Below, one piece after another: positions 1 to 10,303 of a stretch of 64,000 nucleotides of DNA. A model generated the notes under the pieces. The model made no database searches. It saw only the letters and a program-made list of their open reading frames with translations, and was not told where the DNA came from. The stretch's first letter is position 1, and the number at the start of each line of letters is the position of its first letter. Source of the DNA: Serripes groenlandicus (taxonomy: Eukaryota > Mollusca > Bivalvia > Cardiida > Cardiidae); NCBI GenBank assembly GCA_031761405.1, contig JASEVX010000008.1:74010014-74074013 (forward strand), in the 5' to 3' direction. Position numbers and translations under genes: made by a program.

Positions 1-137
1 AATATTGAAAATCTATAAATAAATGTATAATTATTGAAAAGAGTCCAAAACGATCAATTTCTCCTTTTGTCAACATGTTTTCAAAAGCTGTCTGCTGCAG
101 ATTCCTTCACATTCGTTTGCGGATGGGAAAGTGTTAA
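1..137 (-). mobile_element. TTAA MITE, C type, right part
   Basis: Cut by the window edge. It ends GGGAAAGTGTTAA and has the TCTGCTGCAG and TTTTCAAAA blocks of the family described at 45021. Confidence 0.6.
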
Positions 138-157
138 TCTCTGATCAAACTTTTTAG

Positions 158-1136
158 TATCGAGGTTTGACCGGTTTTCGATACCATAAGCGACATTTGC
201 TTTTTAAACATAGAAGAAAGCAAATAAACAAATAAAAACACAAAAATACTTTAGATTAATTCATTCTCACCCACTAAAATATATATATCCTATAACTATT
301 TAATTTTGATAAAAAAATACTTTATAAAAAGAAAACACATGTAGGTGGCCATTTTGAATGTTGTCTTGACCTATTTTCGATACCTCCAAGCTGAAGAGTA
401 TAAATAAGTACAGTTATAGTCCAAAAGATTTTAATGAACTAGATATTTCAGAAAACAGTTACAATTTGAGTATGAAGCTAAATTTATTCAATATTAACAG
501 TTCATTCTTGAATATCAGTGTTATGAAAGGGGGAGATACATTTATCAAGTCTGCAGACTACAGACTGCTTGCAGCAATACTTTAAGTGAGTCTAGTGATT
601 GCAAGATGGGAAGTCACACCCTGCAAACTTCACATAAACCAACGAAATGCAATACGTATTGCCTGAAAATAGAAAAAAATAATCCTATTATATACTTGAT
701 TGAAATTAATGACTGCTTAATGATTGTTGAAATCATAAAAAAAAAGTAAAAAAATATAAGGGGTACGATCTTTTTGGCACACCCTGTACATTTTATTTTT
801 GCATAGTCTCGTGTGACAGTGATTTCCTTCTACAGCAGAGAAAATAATCTTTACGGTAAATGTCATTTTTTTTATTTTTCCATTTAGGAAGTTTAATTAA
901 TTGCAGTTTCTACGCAACTGGTAAAAAGTAACAGTTAAAAACACTGTTTTTGTGTAATGTTGTAAAATAATGAAATCTGACCTGTTTGCGACGATTTTTT
1001 TTTTTTTTCTCGAGCAAATCGAACATAACACTGGATGAAGTAGATTGTAAACAAACTGTGACGTCATTGAACTACATGTTAACTTATACGCGCGTGCAGA
1101 AAAAAGTATCGAAAACAGGTACGTATCGAAAATAGG
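158..1136. other. Non-coding stretch with dispersed inverted motifs
   Basis: No gene seen. TATTTTCGATAC at about 372-383 recurs inverted as GTATCGAAAATA near 1124-1135, and related GTATCGA/TTTTCGATAC motifs flank them (near 158-185 and 1106). This may be a degraded inverted-repeat element. At 764-793 the minus strand reads TACAGGGTGTGCCAAAAAG, which looks like a Tc1/mariner terminal repeat with a TA target; no partner was found. Confidence 0.35.
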
Positions 1137-1145
1137 TGAATGGAC

Positions 1146-1667
1146 GATAATAATTGCAATGGTGAGTTCCGACGCCTTTGCAGCAAACACCTTTTAGAAA
1201 ACATTGTGGCAAAAGTATAATTTGCTATTTCACTTTTTAGTAATAATTGCAATGGTGAGTTCCGACGCCTTTGCAGCAAACACCTTTTAGAAAACATTGT
1301 GGCAAAAGTATAATTTGCTATTTCACTTTTTAGTAATAATTGCAATGGTGAGTTCCGACGCAGCAAACACCTTTTAGAAAACATTGTGGCAAAAGTATAA
1401 TTTGCTATTTCACTTTTTAGTAATAATTGCAATGGTGAGTTCCGACGCAGCAAACACCTTTTAGAAAACATTGTGGCAAAAGTATAATTTGCTATTTCAC
1501 TTTTTAGTAATAATTGCAATGGTGAGTTCCGACGCAGCAAACACCTTTTAGAAAACATTGTGGCAAAAGTATAATTTGCTATTTCACTTTTTAGTAATAA
1601 TTGCAATGGTGAGTTCCGACGCAGCAAACACCTTTTAGAAAACATTGTGGCAAAAGTATAATTTGCT
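1146..1667 (-). repeat. Tandem array, 93/87-bp unit, six copies, MITE-derived
   Basis: AATTGCAATGGTGAGTTCCG recurs at about 1152, 1245, 1338, 1425, 1512 and 1599. The first two periods are 93 bp and the rest 87 (loss of six bases at CCTTTG). The unit includes TTTTAGAAAACATTGTGGCA, the interior of the TTAA MITE family. Both periods are multiples of three, so an open frame runs through on the minus strand; I do not regard it as a gene. Confidence 0.85.
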
Positions 1668-1874
1668 CATAAGTAATTATCTTTTCATTTAAGAACTTTT
1701 TTCCTTCTTTTGCCTAGATGTTTTTTAATTTGTCTGCTACAGATTTGTTGTAAGTGAGAAACAATAGTATATTTGCAATGGTGGGCCTGTCCCCATTCAT
1801 ACAGAGCTTTGAACTTAATGACTGATTTCTTCAAATGTGGCAATAAAATGGCCGACAAAAAAAGCATGATGCTA

Positions 1875-2101
1875 TTAAACATTTCCCACATACAACAAAT
1901 CTGCAGCAGACAACTTTGAAGACATATTGTCAAAATTATGGGAAATCTCCATTTATAAATGTACAATTAATGAAAAAAAATGAAAACTCTGTGGCAAAAG
2001 GAAAAATTGCTGGTTTTGAGCAATTTCACCTTTTGTCAGTGTTTTCAAAAGTCGTCTGCAGCAGAGGCGTCAAAAAGCGTCTATATGTGGAAAAGGGTTA
2101 A
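1875..2101 (-). mobile_element. TTAA MITE, C type, full length
   Basis: TTAAACATTTCCCACATAC at the left, TATGTGGAAAAGGGTTAA at the right. The degenerate copy 2098-2304 abuts it and shares the TTAA. Confidence 0.8.
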
Positions 2102-3155
2102 AACATTTCCCACCTGCTGATGCATTTTGATTGATCTACTGAAGACAACCTTTGAATTCATTGTGGCAAAATGTTTCAATCTGCCACAATGTTTTCATCT
2201 CCATTTAACAATTATACTTTCACTTAATAAAGACTGATCTCCCAAATTGTTGCCAAGATGTTTTCAATCATCTGCTGCCGATTTTTGTATGTGGAAAAAT
2301 GATGACTTTTTTTGTAATGTCTTGCTGCAAAACAATGGAAAACATGTGAATAACAAGCTAGAATATTTACAGGTATAAATATCTTTGTACACATAAATAA
2401 AACAACAGAAAATGTACAAACACAAATTTATTAAATAATTAGAATTTAAGTTGCATATTTGAATCACTTTGTTTGAAAAAGGGGCTTCTTGAAAACGCCC
2501 TGAAAAAATGTTTGCTTTCCCATATGGAGGTGCATTTGAAACATTGTGGTAAAAGGAGAAATTGCTCATATGTATTTTTCCTTTTGCCACAATGTTTTCA
2601 ATGTCTTTTTTTGAAGAACTATAACCTTTAATACCTCACAACTCAAAAAACGTTTGACATTTTCAAATGAAACTTAGTACACATGTTCCGAGGAACAATA
2701 TACATGTCTATACCAAGTCACATACATGTAACTCTGGCTTGAATAATTATTCAGTAATGCCCCTTTTTAAACAGACGAGCATTGGCGCTCGCTTGCAGTG
2801 ATCTTGTTCATATTTTTGTCTCTAGAGATGATTTCAATGTCATCCATTGCTGTTTGGTGTGAGAGAATGAGAGTTATAAACATTTGAGAAAGAAATGAGA
2901 AATTACTCAATATAAGCGATTGCCATTTCTACTGCAGATGGGTCAAAAATACTTTCTGATGCCACAGCGGACAAGCTTTGAAAACAATTTGGCAAGAAGA
3001 ACATTTGTTCATAATGATCAATTTCCAAATTTAACCACAATGATTTTTTAACTTTGTTCAATAATAATTTCAATTAAAGAGATTTTCCATATTTTTGCAT
3101 AGATGTTTTCAAAGTCGCCTGCTGCAGATTTGTTATGTATTGGAAAGGGTCCTAA
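2098..3155 (+). mobile_element. Degenerate TTAA MITE fragments
   Basis: Three decayed copies: 2098-2304 (both ends eroded), about 2508-2605 (core with GAAATTGCTCATATG), and about 2930-3150 (CTGCAG, CAAGAAGAAC and TATTGGAAAGGG remnants). Between them 2610-2900 shows nothing recognisable. Confidence 0.5.
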
Positions 3156-3356
3156 CAGATTGGATCCTCCTAAAAGGCAGACTGAACAAAGCAACTTATT
3201 AACAATAATTTAATGGCATCATGCAATACAATTGTAACTCTATTACTCTATCTTACAACAGTTTTGCATGCAGCCCTTCAAATGTCTGAGCATGTGTACC
3301 AGGATGGTAAAATCATTCGACTCATGAAATTCCTGAAAGCGAGTAGATTTTTAACA

Positions 3357-3584
3357 TTAACCCTTTCCCACTTGCAGACCCATTCTCACACATTTGCAGC
3401 AGACGACTTTTGAATACATTTTGACAAAAGGAGAAATTGCTCATGATGAGCAATTTCCCCCTTTGCCACAATGTTTTTAACTTTTTTTTAATAATTTAAA
3501 ACATTTATGAAGATATTTCACATTTTTGCCAAAATGTTTTCAAAGTTGTCTGCTGCTAAATTGTGGTATGTGGGAAAGGGTTAA
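3357..3584 (+). mobile_element. TTAA MITE, C type, full length
   Basis: Left TTAACCCTTTCCCACTTGC, right TATGTGGGAAAGGGTTAA, core GCTCATGATGAGC. Confidence 0.85.
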
Positions 3585-3765
3585 GAATGATTTTCTTTTA
3601 TTTGTATGACAAGTGAAATCCGAGAAGATATGCAGCCCCGGATTGTATTACTCGATAATATTGACCTGATTACGACCTTTGTGCGAACATGTTTATTATT
3701 GCCTGTTTAAATTGAACTGTCAAATGATGAATTCATAACAAGGTCAGTTTACTATACGTTTCTGT

Positions 3766-3994
3766 TTAAACCTTTCCCTCATATAGACGCATTTTGATGC
3801 AATAGCAGCAGACGTCTTTAGAAAACATTGAAGCCAAAGGTAAAATGACTCATGATGAGCAAATTCTCCTTTAGCCACAATGTTTTCCATTCTAATTAAC
3901 AATTAAGCTATATTTTATGGAGATATTTCAGGTTTTTGTCACCAAGTTTTCAAGGTCGTCTGCTGCATATTTGCTGTATTAGGGAAAGGGTTAA
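3766..3994 (+). mobile_element. TTAA MITE, full length
   Basis: Left end of the T form (CCTTTCCCTCATATAGACGC), right end GTATTAGGGAAAGGGTTAA. Confidence 0.82.
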
Positions 3995-4126
3995 ACTGTC
4001 TCTTTTTTATGCATTCAAGATGGGACAGTTCAATTTACACAGACTAAATCATAACAAAAATGTATTTTCATCACATTTTTGATTGATTATACAAAAGACA
4101 CACATGTAAGTCAATTGATGTACACA

Positions 4127-4338
4127 TTTACCCTTTCCCACATGTAGACACATCTGCAGCAGACAACTTGTAAAAACATTGTGGAAATAGGAGAAAACTA
4201 TTCATCATGAGCAATTTCTCCTTTTGCCACATTGTTTACAACTCTATTCAATAATTACATTTCAAATTATAGAGATTTTCCATATCTATGTTGTCAAAGT
4301 TGTTTGTTGCAGAGTTATTGTATGTGGGAAAGGGTTAA
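4127..4338 (+). mobile_element. TTAA MITE, C type
   Basis: Left target mutated to TTTA; right TATGTGGGAAAGGGTTAA. Confidence 0.8.
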
Positions 4339-4613
4339 AATTTGATATGCATGTTTGTATGTCATAATAATGTATAGCTTCATACAAAGTTCCCATACAT
4401 AGTGCCAGATCAGGTCAATATTGTTGAGTTATATGTATAATTTATAATGATCAAAGATATAAAAAAATATTTATATTATTATCAGTTATTACAAATATTA
4501 ACACAAAATATAGGCAGCTATAATAATAAAAGTTGGCACTATAATAACAATACTGATAATAGTTTTGTACCAGAGGGGTTACACCTTCAGCCCTATTGAA
4601 TTTTACAACAATA

Positions 4614-5087
4614 AATAACCCTTTCCCATTTACACAGCTCACTTTGAAAACATTTATCCAGAATTATGGGAAATCTCTATAAATAAAAGCATTGATTGAT
4701 TGGGGAGTTTAACGCCGTTTTTAACAATGTCTCAGTTATATCACGGCGGCCAGTTCACCTACTCATGCATTTCCTGGGTTTCTCACACCAGTACTCCACA
4801 CAACAATCTTCCCAAGCAACTGGCTGCTTTTTCCACATAGACTTAGCCCATTGATGGAAGACGAATGAGGCATGTCGCATTGACTTTCACAATCGTCAGA
4901 AAGTTGGCCAAGCCGGGATTCAAACTCACAATCCCTGAATTGACAGCCCTCGCTACCGGCTATAAATAAAAGCATAATATTATCATTGAATAGGATGTTG
5001 AAAAAGGCGCTATTTTATCCTTTTTGTTACAATGTTTACATAAGTTGAAGATGCGTTGACATGTATCTGTATGAGGGAAGACATTAA
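4614..5087 (-). mobile_element. TTAA MITE split by a SINE
   Basis: Left part 4614-4692, right part 4960-5087. The interruption at TATAAATAAAAGCAT is flanked by a perfect 16-bp duplication. Confidence 0.75.
4693..4959 (-). mobile_element. tRNA-derived SINE (type 2)
   Basis: CTATAAATAAAAGCAT lies on both sides (4677-4692 and 4960-4975), a 16-bp target-site duplication within a MITE. The tRNA-like head is at the right (minus strand), the body has TTATATCACGGCGGCCAGTT, and TTGATTGATTGGGG forms the left tail. Same family as 53964-54258 and 59353-59628. Confidence 0.88.
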
Positions 5088-5331
5088 CTCTTAGCACGCT
5101 AGCGGCAGGTTTCGCCAACCTTTGATGACATTTGCAAACAGTTTGGATACAGAGACCAGACCCCACAAAACGTGGGTACTGATCTGAGATTCAAACTGTT
5201 TGACAATCAGATTTTATTTCAGTAAACATTTTGGGAAATACAAATATTTTGTCAAAAACGTTCAGACGACAATATAGCAGGACAATATGGCCGACGAAAC
5301 TAATTTAGGGTGCAAAGAATTAATGTGAAAA

Positions 5332-5572
5332 TTAAATTCTTTACCTCATGCAGAATCATCTTTAGAATTCAACATTTGAAAACATTGTGGTATAATGAGC
5401 TATTCCACTTTTGCCACAAAGTTTTCAGCTGCTGTGGATGTGTCCAAATGCATCTGTGAGGGAAAAATATAAATATGAATTATACTTTAAGTTCTAGAGA
5501 TTTTTCCATATTTTTGCTTAGATGTTGTCTGCTGCAGATTTATTGTATAATATATGGCAGGCAAAGAATTAA
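5332..5572 (+). mobile_element. Degenerate TTAA MITE
   Basis: Left TTAAATTCTTTACCTCATGC, right GGCAAAGAATTAA, with family blocks (GAAAACATTGTGG, CTGCTGCAGA) still readable. 5088-5331 holds nothing recognisable. Confidence 0.55.
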
Positions 5573-5680
5573 ACACTACAATCAATTAATCTTGCTCTTG
5601 TTAAATTATTATGGCTGAATAAGTTCTTCTAATCTTTTATTTCTTTACATTTTCAAGTGGTTCAGGGTTTAGAATTTCAG

Positions 5681-6390
5681 CTGTTTTCATATTGATAAGA
5701 CAAAACAAACTTTTTTTTGTAGCAATCAATACCGGTACACAAGGTTACAAAACCAATTATAATCATATATTCTTTGTTTGAATGGTCTTTCACGCTACTA
5801 ACAACAGAATTTTAGTTATATCACGGCCTTTCATGGGTGAGTGAACAGTACTGCTGGTTAATTAGTTATATCACGGCCTTTCAGCTATTTTCATATTGAT
5901 AAGACAAAACAAACTTTTTTTTGTAGCAATCAATACCGGTACACAAGGTAACAAAAGCAATTATAATCATATATTCTTTGTTTGAATGGTCTTTCACGCT
6001 ACTAACAACATAATTTTAGTTATATCACGGCCTTTCATGGGTGAGTGAACAGTACTGCTGGTTAATTAGTTATATCACAGCCTTTCATGGGTGAGTGAAC
6101 AGTACTGCTGGTTAATTAGTTATATCACGGCCTTTCATGGTTGAATGAACAGTACTGTTGGTTAATTAGTTATATCACAGCCTTTCAAGGGTGAGTGAAC
6201 AGTACTGCTGGTTAATTAGTTATATCACGGCCTTTCATGGTTGAATGAACAGTACTGCTGGTTAATTAGTTATATCACGACCTTTCATGGGTGAGTGAAC
6301 AGTACTGCTGGTAAATTAGTTATATCACGGCCTTTCATGAGTGAGTGAACAGTACTGCTGGTAAATTAGTTATATCACGGCCTTTCATGG
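5681..6390 (+). repeat. 50-bp minisatellite with a larger duplication
   Basis: TATATCACGGCCTTTCATGG recurs every 50 bp at 6021, 6071, 6121, 6171, 6221, 6271, 6321 and 6371, with earlier copies at 5818 and 5868. The ~150-bp segment 5681-5830 (with CAATACCGGTACACAAGG) is duplicated at 5883-6030, a second level of tandem duplication. The unit begins like the TTATATCACGGC body of SINE type 2. Confidence 0.85.
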
Positions 6391-6523
6391 GTGAAGTTGG
6401 TAAAGTTATCCCGAAACCAGAGGATAATAATTATAAAGACTTTATTCACAGAGGCAACAGAAACCCAGTCCCCCTTCTGGGCCTCTGCTATCCTCTTGAC
6501 CTCAAAAGAGGAGAGACACTATT

Positions 6524-6684
6524 TTAACCCTTTCCCTCATATAGACGTGCAATTTCTCCTTTTGCCACAATGTTTTCCACTTTTAGTCATAGGTTATCCA
6601 TTCAATTATAGAGATTTTCCATTATTTGACAAAATATGTTCAAAGTCGTCTGCTGCAGAATTGTTGTATGAGGGAAAGAGTTAA
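6524..6684 (+). mobile_element. TTAA MITE, T type, internally deleted
   Basis: Both ends are intact, but the segment from the left arm to the core palindrome (about 70 bp) is gone. Confidence 0.82.
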
Positions 6685-7039
6685 GTTTCATTTCTCTCAG
6701 TTCATTCACAATTCAACAATCTACAATGAGTGATAATATTGATGAGTTTCTGTGTTTTACCATACAGTTAATGAAGCATAATCTGATATTATGACAAAGA
6801 AGTATTTACTAGAATGCCATTCTGAATGGTCATATTCTCAATAAAATTATGAAAGCATGCTCTGTTCTCAGAAGAAGACTCTATGCTCTAAATAAGTCTT
6901 CTGATTGGTCAATTTTGAGAATGAATCTGCTTTTGACCTATCAGAGACTTGGGTTCAAAATCTGAGCACCGAGGAAACATTTACAGTTTTGGGAGTCAGG
7001 TCAGTTCACTCAAGCTGTGACACCAAAGAATAGGGATCT

Positions 7040-7510
7040 CTTAGAGATGCTTTCTTCCTGGTTTACTTGATGAAATAACTATAGATGTTCTCTTCCTGCT
7101 TTACTTGATAAAATAACTATAGATGCTCACTTCCTGCTTTACTTGGTAAAATAACTACATGTATATATGCTCTCCTCTTGCTTTACTTGATCAATGCTTT
7201 CTTCCTGCTTTACTTGATCAATGCTTTCTTCCTGCTTTACTTGATCAATGCTTTCTTCCTGCTTTACTTGATCAATGCTTTCTTCCTGCTTTACTTGATT
7301 GATGCTTTCTTCCAGCTTTACTTGATCGATGCTTTCTCTCTGCTTTACTTGATGAAATAACTAACCTCCTGCTTTACTTGATAATACAACTATAGATGCT
7401 CTCTTCCTCTCTTCCTGCTTTACTTGATAAAACAACTATAGATGCTCTCTTTCTGTTTTACTTGATCGATGCTTTCTTCCTGCTTTACTTGGTAATACAA
7501 CTATAGATGC
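7040..7510 (+). repeat. 27-bp minisatellite and longer variants
   Basis: CTTTACTTGATCAATG recurs every 27 bp from about 7181 to 7330. Flanking longer units (GCTTTACTTGATAAAATAAC plus TATAGATGCTCTCTTCC) extend it on both sides. It lies just downstream of the SLCO stop codon; 6685-7039 shows no gene. Confidence 0.85.
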
Positions 7511-7618
7511 TGAAGCTACTAAAAAACATAGTCATCTTGGTAACAAATGATGATAATGATGATGATGCTGATCATTTATACTGCTGCCTCCAAAGACCAT
7601 ATCAATGTTCTAGTAGTA

Positions 7619-8108
7619 CTATAGTTGTGTCCATGTTGCAGGGGTATCTGAAGGCCCATTCGGCGATGCGGGAGTTGTTGGGGTGCTGTCTGATAACATT
7701 GTCACAGCCGTATGAACACTTTGGTTACTCTTACAGTTTGAGGTGGGAGAGAGACCGAGAGATTTGGGCGGTGGCGTTATATCTTTCTCCTCATTTTGGT
7801 TAACATCATCTGATATATCAGTTTCTTCCAACGAATCTGATTCCGGCGTTTTATATAACACTAACGCTAACAAGAAAAACAAAGAAGAGAAAAACTTTAA
7901 CACCAAGCTTACGGCTAACATGTTGTTACTCATTTGACGATTGTCATAAAAAAAACATGAGCCTTTCTCCTCGCACCGTGTCTGCCATAGCTTACAGGTT
8001 ATATCTATTAATGTTCCGAATAGAATAGGTCCCGGAATGGATCCTAAACATCGGGCAATGATCCACTGAATCCCAAGGGCCAAGGATCTTTGTTCATTTG
8101 GGACACAT
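7619..8108 (-). CDS. SLCO-like: SLCO/OATP terminal coding exon
   Basis: After acceptor TATGTTCCAG the exon reads CVPNEQRSLALGIQWIIARC and LGSIPGPILFGTLID, the highly conserved OATP C-terminal block, then a cysteine-bearing loop, helix 12 (SLVLKFFSSLFFLLALVLY), and a ~75-residue acidic then Ser/Thr/Pro-rich cytoplasmic tail ending TWTQL and TAG at 7621-7619. The final T-Q-L fits a class I PDZ ligand (S/T-x-hydrophobic), as in several mammalian OATPs. The eight joined exons give 664 residues, against roughly 640-720 for the family, with helix 1 and the N-terminus still missing. Confidence 0.95.
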
Positions 8109-8825
8109 CTGGAACATAAAAATATTTAAAGTTTATATGATATGGTATTTTTTACAAATTGCTGCTTTGAAAAATTATACATGGAAAAACAGTTTTTCAT
8201 GTCTAAGGCCATTATTTTTTTATTTATTGTTTTACGAGAGAGCCCAACATATTTTTTTCCAAAAATGAAATAGAAATAAAACCGTTTTGAGTTCCTTTTA
8301 TTTTTTTTATTATACACCGACCTCAACATTTGAATTGAAACCGAAATAAAACTGACAGCATGTTTGATCGAAAACACAGATAATCATGATCTGTCAGACG
8401 TTTAACCAATGAATAATATGACATTGTATTAATTTCTTTTCCAGTATATCAAAACTTAGTGATTTAAACAATCACAATCTAAATATTTTCGAGGCATTTA
8501 CATTTTGTTTATCCTAATAACAACTCGTCCTCCTGTGAGGAATGAAAAGCGAAACAAAAAAATCAAGCCTGATGAAGTTTTGCAAATAAAACAAGAGCAC
8601 CGCGTACGGCACAGAAGCTCGACTGATAGAAAACAACCAAGCCGGACGACGCAAGGTTCATGACAATAGCTCTCATTTTTTCAAAAGTCGAGCTAAAAAT
8701 GAAGACAAATCTCAATTTTATTTTTATTTTTATTTAGCGCCCTGACTCAATCTTTTTTTTAAGAATATCTTGTCAAACAAATAATTAAAAATTGCAGGCC
8801 TAAGAGTTGAAAAAAACAATCTTGT
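8109..8825. other. Intron sequence, with one very short HINE-like element
   Basis: SLCO intron before the last exon. The only structured part is 8592-8698: it starts ACAAGAG followed by a small hairpin (CCGCGTACGG), and AGCTCGACT near the left pairs with AGTCGAGCT at the right end, the same design as the elements at 10304 and 50905. Confidence 0.5.
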
Positions 8826-9016
8826 TTAATCCTTTCACACTTTGTTCCACATCAGCAGCAGACACATTTTGAAGAAAAAAAGTGTGGCAGAAGTTGATAT
8901 TGTTCATTTTGTCACAATGTTTTCAGCTCTATTCAGTAATGATACAATTTCCATATTTTTGCCTAGATGATTTCAAAGTTGTCTGCTGCAGATATGTTGT
9001 AAGTGGGAAGGGTTAA
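8826..9016 (+). mobile_element. TTAA MITE, C type
   Basis: Left TTAATCCTTTCACAC, right AGTGGGAAGGGTTAA. Core palindrome largely lost. Confidence 0.72.
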
Positions 9017-9035
9017 AACTTTCTTTGCAGTTCTC

Positions 9036-9262
9036 TTAACCCTTTCCCACATATAAACGCTTTCTGATGCCTCTGGAGCAGACGACTTTTGAAAACAGTG
9101 ACAAAAGGAGAAGTTGCCTAAAACGAGCAAGTTCTACTTTGGCCACAGTGTTTTCAACTTTATTCAATTATTATACAATTATGTATAGAGATTTTTCACA
9201 TTTTTGCCAAGATGTTTTAAACATCATCTGCTGCAGAATTGTTGTATGTGGGAAAGGGTTAA
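9036..9262 (+). mobile_element. TTAA MITE, C type, full length
   Basis: Intact TTAA and 18-bp ends; core GAAGTTGCCTAAAACGAGC is slightly eroded. Confidence 0.85.
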
Positions 9263-9400
9263 CTATTGAATGTTTCTAATACATGGTAAAGGCAATTGCG
9301 TTGTCATTGAGGCATCATATTTTGGCAAACAAGTATGCCATTTTGAGTTTATATTACACTCACCATTTAGAATCAAAGTCTGAATGAATTCAACAGTCAC

Positions 9401-9834
9401 TTAAACCTTTCCCACATAGAGATGCTTTCCGACGCCTCTGCAGCAGATGACTTTTGAAAATATTGCAGCAATAGGAGAAATTGCTCCTTTTGCCACAATG
9501 TTTTCAACTGTATTAACTCTTTCCCTCATAATATTATAGACACTTTCTGACGCCCCTGCAGCAGACAGCTTTTTAAAAACAGTGACAAAAGAAGAATTGC
9601 TCAAAACAAGCAATTTCTTCTTTTGCCACAATGTTTTCCACTTTTAGTCATAGGTTTTCCATTCAATTATAGAGATTTTCTACTTTTTTGTTAAAATATG
9701 TTCAAAGTGCAGAATTGTCATATGAGGGAAAGGGTTAAACAATTAAATTTTAACTCATGTAGATTTTTCACTTTTTTGCAAATGTTTTTTCAAAGTAGTC
9801 TGCTGCAGATTTGTTGTACGTGGGAAAGGGTTAA
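9401..9834 (+). mobile_element. TTAA MITE, C type, host of a nested MITE
   Basis: The outer copy runs 9401-9512 and 9739-9834 and is interrupted exactly at a TTAA by the copy at 9513-9738. Confidence 0.82.
9513..9738 (+). mobile_element. TTAA MITE, T type, nested in another copy
   Basis: Flanked by TTAA on both sides within the outer element, as expected for TTAA-specific insertion. Confidence 0.85.
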
Positions 9835-9930
9835 CATGGTCAATTTACTATAAAAAAAAAATACTTTGAAACTGATGACAGGTCAGTTTATGCATACAAT
9901 AACTACTTGGTCCAGCAGTGGGCAAACAAT

Positions 9931-10156
9931 AATTTTTATTTATTGGTGTTTTACGCCGCTTTCAACATTATTTCAGTTATATCTCGCCAACAATTCACTT
10001 ATTCATGATCCCTGGGTAAACAAACCAGTACTAGGCTAGAAAATGTGCCTTGCCCAAGGGCACTCCACCATGACCGTAGCACCGCAACTGATGATCGAAC
10101 CGGGACACCCGGTTTCAAAATCCCAGACGCTAACCACTCGACCACAGCTGATTCCA
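9931..10156 (-). mobile_element. tRNA-derived SINE (type 1)
   Basis: GGGCAAAC plus neighbouring bases occurs on both sides (9920-9930, 10157-10167), a near-perfect target duplication. The minus-strand head has the A-box and B-box motifs; the tail is AATAAATAAAAA. Confidence 0.82.
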
Positions 10157-10303
10157 GGGCAAACCATATGGATAAACTGTTATATATGTTATACTAAATC
10201 AACCGCACTCTTTGTGTACTGCTTCTCGCCTTGGTCTTCACTGTTGACCCTTTCCCTCATATGACAATTCTGCAGCAGACGACTTTGAACATGTTTTGTC
10301 AAA

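Noticed and set aside
1079..1645. 188-codon minus-strand open frame with a repeated peptide
   Set aside because: It is the 87/93-bp tandem array read in a frame kept open by periods divisible by three; the unit is MITE-derived non-coding sequence.
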